NCBI GenBank assembly: GCA_002428995.1
Contig: DIYJ01000018.1
Coordinates: 186,001 to 250,000 of the forward strand
From: Flavobacteriales bacterium UBA6057
GTDB lineage: Bacteria; Bacteroidota; Bacteroidia; Flavobacteriales_G; Salibacteraceae
Length of the DNA stretch: 64,000 bases
Reading direction: 5' to 3'
Below, piece by piece: positions 17,777 to 27,058 of this stretch. A program made the position numbers and the translations under genes. A model generated the notes under the pieces. That model saw nothing but the letters and a program-made list of their open reading frames with translations, had not been told where the DNA came from and searched no databases. How positions within the stretch are numbered: position 1 is the first letter of the stretch; every line of letters begins with the position of its first letter.

Positions 17777-18463
17777 ATGTCTATGGAAAGCATTGTCCAG
17801 ATCGAAAACGCCAACATCTTTATTGGGAAGCACCTCGTTTTGTCGGGGGTGAACTTTACCATCAACCGGGGAGAGTTTGTTTACCTCATCGGTAAAACAG
17901 GAACAGGGAAGAGCAGTTTGCTCAAGACGCTGTACGGTGATTTTCCCCTAACAGAAGGCACGGGGCTGGTGGCAGGTTTCGACCTCAAAAAGCTGAAGCG
18001 CAAGCAAGTGCCTTACCTCCGCAGAAAGCTCGGAATTGTTTTCCAGGACTTTCAACTGCTTTCTGACCGCAGCGTGGCTGAGAACCTGATTTTTGTGATG
18101 AAGGCCACTGGATGGAAGGATAAAAGCAAGATGAAGAACCGAATCGAGGAAGTGCTCGAGAAGGTAGGTCTACAGACCAAGGGGTTTAAGATGCCTCATG
18201 AGCTCAGTGGTGGTGAGCAACAACGTGTAGCTATTGCCCGGGCATTGATTAACGATCCTGACCTCATCCTCGCGGATGAACCGACTGGAAACCTCGATCC
18301 AGAAACATCCGGGAACATCCTGCAATTACTTTACGATATCAGCCAGTCAGGTAGAGCTGTTTTGATGGCCACCCACGACTACAATCAGATGGATAAGTAC
18401 GGCTCGCGCACGCTTAAATGTGAGGATGAGCGCGTGAAAGATTCGCAGGTCGAACAAGTCTGA
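17777..18463 (+). CDS. ftsE: FtsE-like ABC transporter ATP-binding protein
   Basis: The start is ATG 17777 (MSMESIVQIENANIF) or 17783; the frame further upstream is not coding-like and begins with TTG. The roughly 228-residue ATPase has Walker A IGKTGTGKSS (38-47), the signature ELSGGEQQRVAIARAL, Walker B LILADEPTGNLDP and the H-loop ATHDYNQM. The core GEFVYLIGKTG and LKTLYGDFPL is typical of Bacteroidota FtsE, which with the membrane partner FtsX controls cell-wall hydrolases at division. FtsX is not in this window, so the assignment is by similarity. The GT2 gene follows 6 nt after the stop codon, which indicates cotranscription. Confidence 0.82.
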   Translation: MSMESIVQIENANIFIGKHLVLSGVNFTINRGEFVYLIGKTGTGKSSLLKTLYGDFPLTEGTGLVAGFDLKKLKRKQVPYLRRKLGIVFQDFQLLSDRSVAENLIFVMKATGWKDKSKMKNRIEEVLEKVGLQTKGFKMPHELSGGEQQRVAIARALINDPDLILADEPTGNLDPETSGNILQLLYDISQSGRAVLMATHDYNQMDKYGSRTLKCEDERVKDSQVEQV

Positions 18464-18469
18464 GGTTCC

Positions 18470-19360
18470 ATGCTCAGCATCCTTATCCCTGTTTACAATT
18501 TCGATGTTCGAGCCTTTGTGCGTCAGCTCCACGAGCAGTGCCTGCACGTATCAGAAGATACCGAGATTCTCGTATTGGACGATGGGAGCAATGTTTCTTT
18601 CAAAGAGGTGAATCGAGAGCTCCGTGACCTGGAAAAGGTCAATTACCGGGAACTCGAGAAAAACCTGGGCAGATCAGGCATTCGCAATGAGCTGGTAAGG
18701 TGTGCGCAGCATGAAAATCTTCTGATTCTCGATTGCGATGGATACTGCCCGGATGAGCTGTTTGTGCAGCGTTTCCTGGATGCCCGCGATTTGGCTCCGG
18801 TGATTTACGGTGGGCGTATTTATCCCAGCGGTGAAAAGCTGAAATCCGGAGAAATGCTTCACTGGAAGTATGGGAGCAGGAGGGAAGCTGTGAAGGCCGC
18901 GCAACGCTCCGTTCGTCCACATGAATCCTTCATGACCAATAATTTTTTGATCAAAAAAAATGTCTACGATTCAGTGACCATGGATGAGTCCCTAACGGGT
19001 TATGGACATGAGGATACACTTTTTGCACTTGAACTGAAATCCAAAGGCATCGAAATCGCTCATATCGAAAACCCGTTGATTCACATCGGTATTGAGCAAG
19101 CGAGTGTTTTTCTCAACAAGACAAGGCAAGGCATTCGAAACCTTGCCATGCTGGTGAAACGCGGATCAGTAGGGGAAAGCGTAACGCTGGTCAGATTCTA
19201 CCAGAAAACATTGCGCTGGAAGCTCGGGTTGATGGTGCGATGGTGTGGAAGAATGAGTAATCCATTCGTTGTCAGGCATCTGGAAGGCAGCTCCCCAAAC
19301 CTGAGCGTCTTCGATTTCTACAAGCTCTGGCTTTTAACGGAGGAGATGCACAAGGACTAG
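18470..19360 (+). CDS. Glycosyltransferase family 2 protein
   Basis: The 296-residue protein begins MLSILIPVYNFDVRAFVRQL with the GT2 fold (PVYN, then ILVLDDGSN with the first Asp motif, and LLILDCDGYCPDE resembling the DxD nucleotide-sugar site). A later GYGHEDTLFALEL segment carries the usual acidic active-site residues of GT2 enzymes (ED). It presumably transfers a sugar to a surface glycan or lipid carrier; donor and acceptor are unknown. It is coupled to the FtsE-like gene. Confidence 0.85.
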   Translation: MLSILIPVYNFDVRAFVRQLHEQCLHVSEDTEILVLDDGSNVSFKEVNRELRDLEKVNYRELEKNLGRSGIRNELVRCAQHENLLILDCDGYCPDELFVQRFLDARDLAPVIYGGRIYPSGEKLKSGEMLHWKYGSRREAVKAAQRSVRPHESFMTNNFLIKKNVYDSVTMDESLTGYGHEDTLFALELKSKGIEIAHIENPLIHIGIEQASVFLNKTRQGIRNLAMLVKRGSVGESVTLVRFYQKTLRWKLGLMVRWCGRMSNPFVVRHLEGSSPNLSVFDFYKLWLLTEEMHKD

Positions 19361-19375
19361 ATCCAGATCCATCGA

Positions 19376-20125
19376 CTACCAACTTCCCCCGGCACCGCCA
19401 CCACCAAAGCTTCCTCCACCAAAACCTCCGAAGCCGCCACCGCCACCTCCGAAACCTCCGGAGGAGCCACCGCCCCAGTAGCCACCGCCATAGTACGTAG
19501 ATCCCCGTCTGCTATATCCTGTTCGGGGACGCAGGCCAAGCCAGCCAGGAACAAAAGACATGACCACAATTCCCAGGATTACGATGATCACAGGAAGGTA
19601 GTTTTTCTTCGGCCGTTGAGGGGTTCCTTTGTATTCACCTGCCAATGCCTGAAACATGGCATTGGTGCCCGCATCCAGACCACGGTAATACGAACCTTTC
19701 TTGAATTGCGGAGTGATCTCCAGATCGATGATGCGTTTCACCAATGCATCAGGCAGCGCTCCTTCCAGTCCATAACCGGTATGGATCCAGATTTTGCGAT
19801 CCTTTTCTGCCAGGGTGATGAGCAGTCCGTTGTCTTTGCCTTTTTGGCCGATTCCCCATGTTTCACCGACACGTTGGCTGAAGTCGAAGATGTCATCACC
19901 CTCCAGCGATTCGATGGTGAGGATGACGATTTGTGTGGACGTAGTGTCGTTGTAGCTTCTGAGCTTACGTTCTAGTCTGCTTTCTTCTGCTGAGGACAAC
20001 ACATCAGCATTATCCACCACCAGGCGATTCGGTGTTTTCGGAACATCCAGGGCCATGCTGCTGAGCGTGATCAGCAACAGAGCTGCGACCATTCCGAACG
20101 CTGCAAGAGAACGCTTATTTACCAT
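19376..20125 (-). CDS. TPM domain protein with Gly-rich C-terminus (YgcG-like)
   Basis: The start chosen is ATG 20125 (MVNKRSLAAFGMVAALLLIT), which overlaps the upstream TPM gene by 11 nt; the longer frame runs through that gene. The roughly 249-residue product has a signal peptide, a TPM (Psb32/YgcG-type) domain from about 35 to 170 (LVVDNADVLSSAEESRLERK, then TWGIGQKGKDNGLLI and GYGLEGALPD), one membrane span (about 188-207) and a Gly/Ser-rich tail. TPM proteins are membrane-anchored and often encoded with LemA, as here; their role is not settled, and some are linked to membrane-protein repair. Confidence 0.87.
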   Translation of the reverse strand: MVNKRSLAAFGMVAALLLITLSSMALDVPKTPNRLVVDNADVLSSAEESRLERKLRSYNDTTSTQIVILTIESLEGDDIFDFSQRVGETWGIGQKGKDNGLLITLAEKDRKIWIHTGYGLEGALPDALVKRIIDLEITPQFKKGSYYRGLDAGTNAMFQALAGEYKGTPQRPKKNYLPVIIVILGIVVMSFVPGWLGLRPRTGYSRRGSTYYGGGYWGGGSSGGFGGGGGGFGGFGGGSFGGGGAGGSW

Positions 20126-20552
20126 AAGAAATGTCGTCATCGAGTTCGTTTTGATCGTTGGACTGATAGGGGAAATAATGCTTGAGTTCCTTTCCGGCAT
20201 CCACGATTCCTTCGATGATGCCATCCGCGATGCGGCCATCGCGGAAGTGGTTCATCATCAGAGCCTTGGTAGACTCCCAGAAGTCATTGGGCACTTTGTT
20301 GTTGATGCCTTCGTCACCGAGTATGGCGAACTTGTGGTCCTCCATGGCAATGTAAACGAGTACACCATTTCTGAGCTCTGTTTGTGTCATGCCCAGTTCC
20401 TCGAACACCTCAATGGCATGTTCGTAGGGATCACCGGTGCAGTGACGCTCCACATGGAGTCTCACTTCTCCGGAAGTGTTCATTTCAGCCTCTTTAATGG
20501 CCTGGATGATGCGTTCTTCTTCTTGTTTGGTAAACGGCTTTTTCTCGAACAT
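20115..20552 (-). CDS. TPM domain protein
   Basis: The 145-residue soluble TPM protein begins MFEKKPFTKQEEERIIQAIK and contains SGEVRLHVERHCTGDP and NGVLVYIAMEDHKFAILGDE typical of the fold. No signal peptide or membrane span is seen. The ATG shares its A with the lemA stop (TAATG), so the two are translationally coupled, and its own 3' end overlaps the next TPM gene by 11 nt. It is the middle gene of a lemA-TPM-TPM operon. Confidence 0.87.
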   Translation of the reverse strand: MFEKKPFTKQEEERIIQAIKEAEMNTSGEVRLHVERHCTGDPYEHAIEVFEELGMTQTELRNGVLVYIAMEDHKFAILGDEGINNKVPNDFWESTKALMMNHFRDGRIADGIIEGIVDAGKELKHYFPYQSNDQNELDDDISYGK

Positions 20553-21130
20553 TAGAATTCGACTTTAGGCGCCTGTTCTGCTCCGGCTTCCGCTTCGAAG
20601 TATCCTTTCTTCTCAAAGTCGAACCAGCCCGCTATGAAGTTTCTTGGAAAACTGCGGATGTAGCTGTTGTAGCCTTTCACTGCTTCGTTGAATTTTTGCC
20701 GTGCTACGGAAATCCTGTTCTCCGTGCCTTCCAGCTGGGCCTGAAGTTCGATGAAGTTTCTATTCGCCTTCAGTTCTGGATAGCGCTCTACACTTACAAG
20801 GAGTCTGGAAAGTGCTCCGCTCAGTTGAGACTGCGCTTTTTGGAATCGCTGGATGTTTTCGGGAGTAAGCTCATCCGCTGAAATATTGATGCTTGTGGCA
20901 TTGGATCGGGCTTCAATGACTTGCGTCAGGGTTTCTTTTTCGAAGTCTGCCGCGCCTTTTACGGTGCTTACAAGGTTGGGGATAAGGTCAGCTCTTCGCT
21001 GGTATTGCGTTTGAACGTCTGCCCATTTCTGAGCTACAGTTTCGTCTTTTTCCACCATCGTGTTGTAGCCACAGGAGGAAAGAAGAACAGTTAAGATGGA
21101 AAGGTAGAATGGAATTCTTAGTGCTTTCAT
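20552..21130 (-). CDS. lemA: LemA family protein
   Basis: The 192-residue protein has an N-terminal hydrophobic segment ending in LSSCGYN (a lipobox-like site at Cys20). The LemA core follows: WADVQTQYQRRADLIPNLV, then VIEARSNATSI, LSGALSRLLVSVERYPELKA and NRISVARQKFNEAVKGYNS. LemA proteins are anchored coiled-coil proteins of unknown biochemical activity that commonly occur with TPM genes, which is also the arrangement here. Confidence 0.92.
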   Translation of the reverse strand: MKALRIPFYLSILTVLLSSCGYNTMVEKDETVAQKWADVQTQYQRRADLIPNLVSTVKGAADFEKETLTQVIEARSNATSINISADELTPENIQRFQKAQSQLSGALSRLLVSVERYPELKANRNFIELQAQLEGTENRISVARQKFNEAVKGYNSYIRSFPRNFIAGWFDFEKKGYFEAEAGAEQAPKVEF

Positions 21131-21214
21131 GTATGAGTTTTGATTTGCTCACCATGCATGAAAATCGTTCCAAACGCTGGGGCTGGACAATTTGGCAGAA
21201 GTCTGGAAAACAAA

Positions 21215-21239
21215 AAAGGCCGCACAATGGCGGCCCTTT
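21215..21239 (-). terminator. Intrinsic terminator of the T9SS gene at 21260-23557
   Basis: A GGCCGC/GCGGCC stem (6 bp) extends by three A-T pairs past a single bulge, with a 6-nt loop. On the minus strand it runs into TTTTTTG. It lies 21 nt after the stop codon. Confidence 0.85.
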
Positions 21240-21259
21240 CAGTGGTTCTCGGTTCGTTC

Positions 21260-23557
21260 TTAGTGCAGAATCAATCGCTGCGAGTTCGATTCAACGGTGT
21301 TGCTTACGTGCACCGTGTAAATACCCTTGCTCAACCCTTGAAGATCGGCTTCTACTCTTGTAGAAAGTGCTTGTTGGTCAAACACTACGCGACCCTGAGC
21401 ATCTACAACCGTAACACGATCGTCACCCTTCAACTCAGAGAGCTCAATGGTCAACTGACCGTTGGTTGGATTTGGATAGAGAGAGAAGGTACCTTCTACA
21501 GGATCGGAGATTCCAACGACTGAGATGGAGACAAGTGTGCTGTCGTTGCCAATGCAACCTCTGGTGTCTTTCTCGCTGACGTACAGCACACCTTCTGGTC
21601 CGGCATTCCATCTTACTTCCGCCTGGTTGTTGGTAGCGTTGATGATTTCGCCACCCACGGCTGACCAAGTGAAGCTTGAGCCATTCGCATCATCGATGGT
21701 GTAGGTATAAGGACTCCAGGACTGAACCTCTGTAGCTCCGGTTACTTCACCGATGACCGGATCGTCATGGATTCTGTTTTCTTCAATCGTAACGGTAGCG
21801 GATTCGATCTGCTGCTCGTCATCCGTCACAAATACGGTGTAAGTGCCTGCGGATAAACCTTCGTACTCGGTTTCCATACCATTGATGTTCCACGAGATGC
21901 TATAAGGTGGATTTCCTGATATGATTTCCAGTTCCAGTCTTCCGTTATCCGTGTTCTTGCACGTCACGTCTTCGGCATTCAGTGCAATCACCAATGGATC
22001 TGGAATGAATGGTTCCACATAAAGTGTGTGAAGAGTGGTGTTGGTCACGATCGGTGGGTTGTAATCGAAGAAGATGTGACCAGTGTTTTCGATTTGAGTT
22101 CCGATGGGGAGGTTCTCCACAAGGTCAATGGTGAAGATGACATATCCCTGTGATCCTTGCGGATCAGAAGCACTGTCCGGCAGGTAAATCTTTGGGAAGT
22201 CAAAACGAAGTACACGATCTCTTACGTGTAAGAGGTTCATGTTATGAGAACTGGACAGAATTCGGATGCTCTCTAAATCGAGGTTGTCGCTGATGCTGTC
22301 GATGATGTACACGTTCTTGGCGGAAGCCGTTCCGGTATTCTGGAAGTTGAGCGTGTAGGTCAATGACGTGGTGCTGGTGTCGATGTTTCCAAGCGGGCCA
22401 TCGCCAGCGATGTGAGGAACTTTGTTGTTGGGGTCATACGCAACACCTACCGGAGGACATACGGTATTTGTGTTATTACTATGTGCAAAGTCTTCCGGAG
22501 GACTAGTGATATAGGAAGTATGACAAATGGTGTCATTCAGAAAGAGCGAGGTGTCCGTTTCTACATATACCCGTGCCTGGATACCAAGCTGATGGTAGCT
22601 GGAATAGTTTGAAATGCTGTAAGAAAAGTACCATGTCAATGTGTTTCCATTGACCACATCAGGGGCTGGATAACCAGAAATGGGTCCAACATAATGCGTC
22701 AACGGATCAAGGATCATGGTGAGCGTGTCAGCTCCTATCAATGAGCTATTGCATCGTGATGCTCTAACAGTGGCTGATACCCAACCTGTATCACCAGGAG
22801 GAGCGGCAAAAGAGCCGGACCAAACATATTTGTCATAGTCGCTGCCCGGGCACTCCAGCGCGAAGTCAAACGACTGATTTGTGCTTGAATTGAACGTGTA
22901 AGTTCCTCCACCGGTTGGACAAACAACCACGCGACCGTAAGAATCATATGCTGAGATTACCAGATTGGAAAGGCCGGTGGGCACGGTCAGAGAGTAGTAT
23001 CCGTTTGTATCCGTCCATGCAGACTCAACGTGCAAACCATTTGCGTCTTCTACCTTGATGTGGATCCAGTGAAACTCACCATCACCACCATCTCTGAGGC
23101 AGTTGTTGTTATTGTCTTCGTAGGCATAACCATCAATGGTCACACAGTTCGTAGTCACGTATACACTATCAATGGGTGATGCCGTGTCAGCAATGTTGTT
23201 GGGAGCAGTTGCGATAACATACGGGAAAAAAGTACCCGCCATGTTATAAGTATGGGTAAACCCATTGCTATACCAGAAGTCGGTGACTCCTGCTTCGAAG
23301 AGCTGAACAGTTTCGACATCACTGGTTCCATCACCCCAGAACACTTCAATGTCGATGCTGTCGGTGGTGGAATTGTAGTTGTCGGCTTCCCCAAAGGGGC
23401 TGAAATAGGCAGTGACCGGGGTAGGACACTGATTGGTGTATACCAGTAACGAATCCGTTAGAACGGTTACCGATTGCTGTGCACTGACATTAAAGGCCAG
23501 GCATACCATAAGACCTACCAGAGCGGCAGGAATTTTTTTGAGTAGTCTTGGTTTCAT
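21260..23557 (-). CDS. Large T9SS cargo protein with Ig-like/DUF11-type domains
   Basis: The 765-residue secreted protein begins MKPRLLKKIPAALVGLMVCL with a signal peptide ending NVSAQ. Domains in order: an N-terminal beta region, an SdrD-B-like domain (about 143-215, IDGYAYEDNNNNCLRDGGD), a region with an AYDPNNK segment (about 375), a DUF11-like domain (about 395-510, LTYTLNFQNTGTASAKNVYI to ENTGHIFFDYNPP), a SprB-like motif (about 540-590) and a PKD-like domain. It ends with a type A sorting domain (FSLYPNPTNGQLTIELSELKG to SKGIYTVHV). The protein is probably a surface or matrix component. No catalytic motif is visible. Confidence 0.9.
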   Translation of the reverse strand: MKPRLLKKIPAALVGLMVCLAFNVSAQQSVTVLTDSLLVYTNQCPTPVTAYFSPFGEADNYNSTTDSIDIEVFWGDGTSDVETVQLFEAGVTDFWYSNGFTHTYNMAGTFFPYVIATAPNNIADTASPIDSVYVTTNCVTIDGYAYEDNNNNCLRDGGDGEFHWIHIKVEDANGLHVESAWTDTNGYYSLTVPTGLSNLVISAYDSYGRVVVCPTGGGTYTFNSSTNQSFDFALECPGSDYDKYVWSGSFAAPPGDTGWVSATVRASRCNSSLIGADTLTMILDPLTHYVGPISGYPAPDVVNGNTLTWYFSYSISNYSSYHQLGIQARVYVETDTSLFLNDTICHTSYITSPPEDFAHSNNTNTVCPPVGVAYDPNNKVPHIAGDGPLGNIDTSTTSLTYTLNFQNTGTASAKNVYIIDSISDNLDLESIRILSSSHNMNLLHVRDRVLRFDFPKIYLPDSASDPQGSQGYVIFTIDLVENLPIGTQIENTGHIFFDYNPPIVTNTTLHTLYVEPFIPDPLVIALNAEDVTCKNTDNGRLELEIISGNPPYSISWNINGMETEYEGLSAGTYTVFVTDDEQQIESATVTIEENRIHDDPVIGEVTGATEVQSWSPYTYTIDDANGSSFTWSAVGGEIINATNNQAEVRWNAGPEGVLYVSEKDTRGCIGNDSTLVSISVVGISDPVEGTFSLYPNPTNGQLTIELSELKGDDRVTVVDAQGRVVFDQQALSTRVEADLQGLSKGIYTVHVSNTVESNSQRLILH

Positions 23558-23562
23558 TGGAG

Positions 23563-23583
23563 CGTGTTTCCTCCATACACGCA
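23563..23583 (-). promoter_or_regulatory. 5' UTR hairpin presenting a GGAGGA loop
   Basis: GCGTGT (23563-23568) and ACACGC (23578-23583) form a perfect 6-bp inverted repeat. In the minus-strand RNA the 9-nt loop reads AUGGAGGAA, displaying a Shine-Dalgarno-like GGAGGA about 12 nt before the start codon at 23557. The function is unknown. Confidence 0.35.
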
Positions 23584-23664
23584 GAGAAATAACTACCGTT
23601 TGGTCTGAACGTAAAAAAAGCGGAAAAGGCTATCTGCTATAGGACAAACGCCACTGCGTTTCTA

Positions 23665-25950
23665 TCACTTCGCCTGCTGCATCGGATTTTTCTGCTGGCG
23701 ATCTTCCTTCATGAACAGTTCGAAGCGTGTAGGCTGCTGAACCCTTGGCCATATGTTATCTGACAAGTCAATGTCAGCCGTCTCCAGATTTGGATCCAAG
23801 GTGACTTTCTTCAACTCTTTCTTTGTGTAGAACACCTTGTTCACAGTATCCCGCCCGAATCGCCAAATCTCTGCTGGCACGTAGTGTCGCTCGGTAGAGC
23901 CATCCGAAAAGGTAAATTCAAGAATGATTGGCATGGGAAGTCCTCCTTCGTTGGTGAACTCCATTTCGTAGTAGTTCCAGTTTTCGCTCAAAAGCTTCTT
24001 CTCGGCTTCGCTGCGCTTTTCAAGGTACTTCTCGTATTCCTCACGGTCCTTTTTGGTCACATCCAGTGGATCATAGGAATTGTAGAAATCGTTCAGCTCA
24101 GGCTTCATTTCAAGCACGCTCTTGGCGATGTCTTCCCTGTTGCGGATGTCTCCAATATGCACTGGCTGATCGTCTCGTTGTTGCTTTTGGATCTTGCTTT
24201 CCGTGTCAGGGTTTCGAGTGCTCAGCGTGTAGTGAAGAACATCATTCAATGCGATGTCCACCGGTTTGGTGTCGTAGAACCATCCTCTCCAAAACCAGTC
24301 CAGGTCTACCCCTGAAGCATCTTCCATGGTGCGGAAGAAGTCTGCCGGTGTAGGATGCTTGAAAGCCCATCGCTCGCTGTAAGTCTTGAAGGCAAAGTCA
24401 AAGAGCTCACGGCCCAGAATGGTCTCTCTCAGGATGTTGAGAGCGGTAGCAGGCTTTCCATAGGCGTTGTTTCCAAACTGGAAGATCTGCTCTGAATTGG
24501 TCATGATCGGAGCGATGTTGTTGGGATCTCCTTTCATGTAGTCCACAATTTTAGGTGCAGGGCCTCGTCTGGAAGGGTAATCGCGATCCCATTCCTTTTC
24601 CGTTAGGTACTGCACAAAGGTGTTCAGTCCTTCATCCATCCAGGTCCACTGACGCTCGTCAGAGTTGATGATCATCGGGAAGAAGTTGTGTCCCACTTCG
24701 TGAATGATCACGGAGATCATTCCATACTTCGTGCGCTCTGAATAAGTTCCGTCCGCCTCCGGGCGGCCACCGTTGAAACAGATCATAGGATATTCCATAC
24801 CGATGCGATCGGTGTGCACTGAAATGGCGACCGGATAGGTGTAATCTGTGGTAAACTTGCTGTAGGTACGGATGGTGTGCGCAACGACTTCGGTGCTGTA
24901 TCGCTCCCAGAGTGGATTTCCCTCTTTGGGATAATAGCTCATGGCCATGACGGTTTTACCTGCGATCTCAACACCCATCGCGTCCCAGATGAACTTACGG
25001 GAAGAAGCAAAGGCAAAGTCGCGCACGTTGTCCGCATGAAATTTCCATGTTTTGGTGCCTGCTGCTTTTTTCTTCTCTGCTTTCTCGGCTTCTTTTTGGT
25101 TCACGATCATCACTGGCTTATCAGCCGTCTTCGCTTGCTCGAATCGTTCACGTTGTGTTTCACTGAGCACTTCAGAATCGTTGGTAAGCACTCCTGTAGC
25201 TCCAACCACATGGTCAGATGGAACGGTAATGTTCACATCATAATCTCCGAAGGGAAGGGTGAATTCACCACGACCGAGGAACTGCTTGTTTTGCCAGCCC
25301 TCCACATCGTTGTAGACACACATTCGGGGGAAGAACTGCGCAATGGTGTAGAGGTAATTGTCTTCGTCTTCGAAATACTCATATCCTGAACGCCCACCAA
25401 TTTCCTTGCGGTTATTGATGTTGTAGTTGTATTCCACTTTGAAGCTGTAAGACTCTCCCGGAGCGAGTGGCTTAGGGATGTCTACGCGCATCATCGTTTT
25501 AACTACCGAGAAGGGAAGGTCGTTGCCCTGATCATCGGTGAGTGCAGTGATGTTGAATCCACCGTCAAAATCGTAGTGGAGCGATTTGATCTGATCGAAG
25601 GTAGTGGCTCCCTGCTGGAAGCTCATGGTACGGAGTTGCTGACGCTCGGAGTCCTTCGCCCGCATGTTTTGATCGAGCTGCAACCAGAGGTATTGCAATA
25701 CATCCGGTGAGTTGTTTACATAGGTAATTCTCTCCTTTCCGCTGATGGACTGGTTTTTATCATCAAGGATAACGTCAATCTCATAATTCGCTCTTTGCTG
25801 GTAATAGGCATGTCCTGGAGCTCCCGCAGCCGTTCGATATACGTTTGGCGTGGGGAGTAGAGGCCCCAACTGTTCGAACTTGCCGGGTGATTGTGCGATG
25901 AGTACACCGGTCAAGAGGAATAGAGGCGCAATGAGTAGAGAACGAAACAT
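23665..25950 (-). CDS. M1 family (gluzincin) metallopeptidase
   Basis: The 761-residue exported peptidase begins MFRSLLIAPLFLLTGVLIAQ (signal peptide). Its catalytic domain has GMEYPMI (384-390, the M1 exopeptidase signature region), the zinc-binding HEVGH (417-421) and a third ligand Glu440 in WTWMDEGLNTF, 18 residues after the second His, as in the M1 family. The N-terminal half is a beta-rich M1 domain and the C-terminal third carries a Lys/Glu-rich helical region. It is a periplasmic or surface aminopeptidase for peptide use. Downstream, weak hairpins (23630-23661) precede a T run on the minus strand and may terminate it. Confidence 0.93.
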   Translation of the reverse strand: MFRSLLIAPLFLLTGVLIAQSPGKFEQLGPLLPTPNVYRTAAGAPGHAYYQQRANYEIDVILDDKNQSISGKERITYVNNSPDVLQYLWLQLDQNMRAKDSERQQLRTMSFQQGATTFDQIKSLHYDFDGGFNITALTDDQGNDLPFSVVKTMMRVDIPKPLAPGESYSFKVEYNYNINNRKEIGGRSGYEYFEDEDNYLYTIAQFFPRMCVYNDVEGWQNKQFLGRGEFTLPFGDYDVNITVPSDHVVGATGVLTNDSEVLSETQRERFEQAKTADKPVMIVNQKEAEKAEKKKAAGTKTWKFHADNVRDFAFASSRKFIWDAMGVEIAGKTVMAMSYYPKEGNPLWERYSTEVVAHTIRTYSKFTTDYTYPVAISVHTDRIGMEYPMICFNGGRPEADGTYSERTKYGMISVIIHEVGHNFFPMIINSDERQWTWMDEGLNTFVQYLTEKEWDRDYPSRRGPAPKIVDYMKGDPNNIAPIMTNSEQIFQFGNNAYGKPATALNILRETILGRELFDFAFKTYSERWAFKHPTPADFFRTMEDASGVDLDWFWRGWFYDTKPVDIALNDVLHYTLSTRNPDTESKIQKQQRDDQPVHIGDIRNREDIAKSVLEMKPELNDFYNSYDPLDVTKKDREEYEKYLEKRSEAEKKLLSENWNYYEMEFTNEGGLPMPIILEFTFSDGSTERHYVPAEIWRFGRDTVNKVFYTKKELKKVTLDPNLETADIDLSDNIWPRVQQPTRFELFMKEDRQQKNPMQQAK

Positions 25951-25970
25951 AGATTCACTGTTTAGGCGGG

Positions 25971-25978
25971 CAAATGTA
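25971..25978 (-). promoter_or_regulatory. -7 promoter element upstream of the M1 peptidase
   Basis: On the minus strand the sequence reads TACATTTG, ending 20 nt before the ATG at 25950. No -33 TTG at the right spacing was seen. Confidence 0.5.
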
Positions 25979-26066
25979 ACGAACCGCTTAACGCAGGAAT
26001 TTGCAGAGTGTTTACCCGTTCAGAGCGGGACGAGGTTTCCTAAATGTGCTTTTGGACGGTTGGCGA

Positions 26067-26963
26067 CTATCTCACCATAACCTTGGCTACCGAAGTTTCC
26101 TGCTCCGACTGAACGCGCAGATAGTAGATGCCTTTTTTCAAACCAAATCCGTTGGAATCCCTAAGCGGTATTTGAAGAGACGTCCCTGGAGTGGCTTGCC
26201 AATCTCCAGATAGCTCGATTTCTTCACCAGCGGCACTGAACAATTGAATATCGGTGATTCGAAAAGCATTCCATTCAATGTTCAGTAGGTCATGGGCAGG
26301 GTTTGGATAAACGCTCAAGCCTGATTGCGCAGGTGACTCGATGCCTGTGAATCCAGTAGCGCTCATGTAAAAGAAGGGAGCTCGCTGTAGGTCAAACTGG
26401 TTGCTTGAATAAACGTTGAGCTCATTCACACTATTGATGTTAACAGAAAGATCTGGACTCACGATGAAAGACAGATCTGCAAACACCCTTCCCGGGACTT
26501 GAATGTCAACCATAGCGTTGACCAGATTGCTGAGGTTAGGGCTGACCAGCGTATCGCCCTTCACCTTGTCTCTGATGGACCAGAATATGGCATTGTCGAA
26601 CGTCTCTCGCCTGGATAGATTGTAGGATTCGGAAGCATAAGCTTCAGGAGCGGTGTTTGATTCGAGCGCAATCTTTACCTGCAGTTCCTCCACAGAATCG
26701 GATTGCACCACAAAGCGAAGACGCGCGTCCGTGACAACTTGCTCAGGTTCCATGGGAACGTTTCGGAAGCGAGCGGCAAAACGGGATCGTTCTCCCTGGC
26801 TCACGCCAACCGTCAGCGATAAGTCTGTCAATGAAACCGTGCTGTCAATCTGGTCCGCATCATCGTTTCCTAACTGGATGGTGTGCTCGAAGATCGTGTC
26901 TGATTGGGCGGTGCCCAATACGGTAGCTGACAAAAACACGAAGAGAACTGCAATTCGAAGCAT
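26067..26963 (-). CDS. T9SS cargo protein of unknown function
   Basis: The 298-residue protein has a signal peptide (MLRIAVLFVFLSATVLGTAQ), an all-beta body (about 21-205) and a type A sorting domain (about 220-298: SVYPNPAHDLLNIEWNAF, IQLFSAAGEEIELSGDW, GIYYLRVQSEQ). The body includes SDTIFEHTIQLGNDDADQID and a VDIQVPGRVFADLSFIVSP segment, both like a carbohydrate- or ligand-binding beta-sandwich, but no family is recognised. It lies upstream of the M1 peptidase gene on the same strand, with a gap of about 115 bp. Confidence 0.85.
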   Translation of the reverse strand: MLRIAVLFVFLSATVLGTAQSDTIFEHTIQLGNDDADQIDSTVSLTDLSLTVGVSQGERSRFAARFRNVPMEPEQVVTDARLRFVVQSDSVEELQVKIALESNTAPEAYASESYNLSRRETFDNAIFWSIRDKVKGDTLVSPNLSNLVNAMVDIQVPGRVFADLSFIVSPDLSVNINSVNELNVYSSNQFDLQRAPFFYMSATGFTGIESPAQSGLSVYPNPAHDLLNIEWNAFRITDIQLFSAAGEEIELSGDWQATPGTSLQIPLRDSNGFGLKKGIYYLRVQSEQETSVAKVMVR

Positions 26964-27058
26964 TCAGGAAATTTTCTTCAAGATTCCGAAAAATTGTTGA
27001 ATCCATTGAGCAGCGTTCACACGCTTTAGGATGTTTACTTTGGGCCAAAATCTCATTT

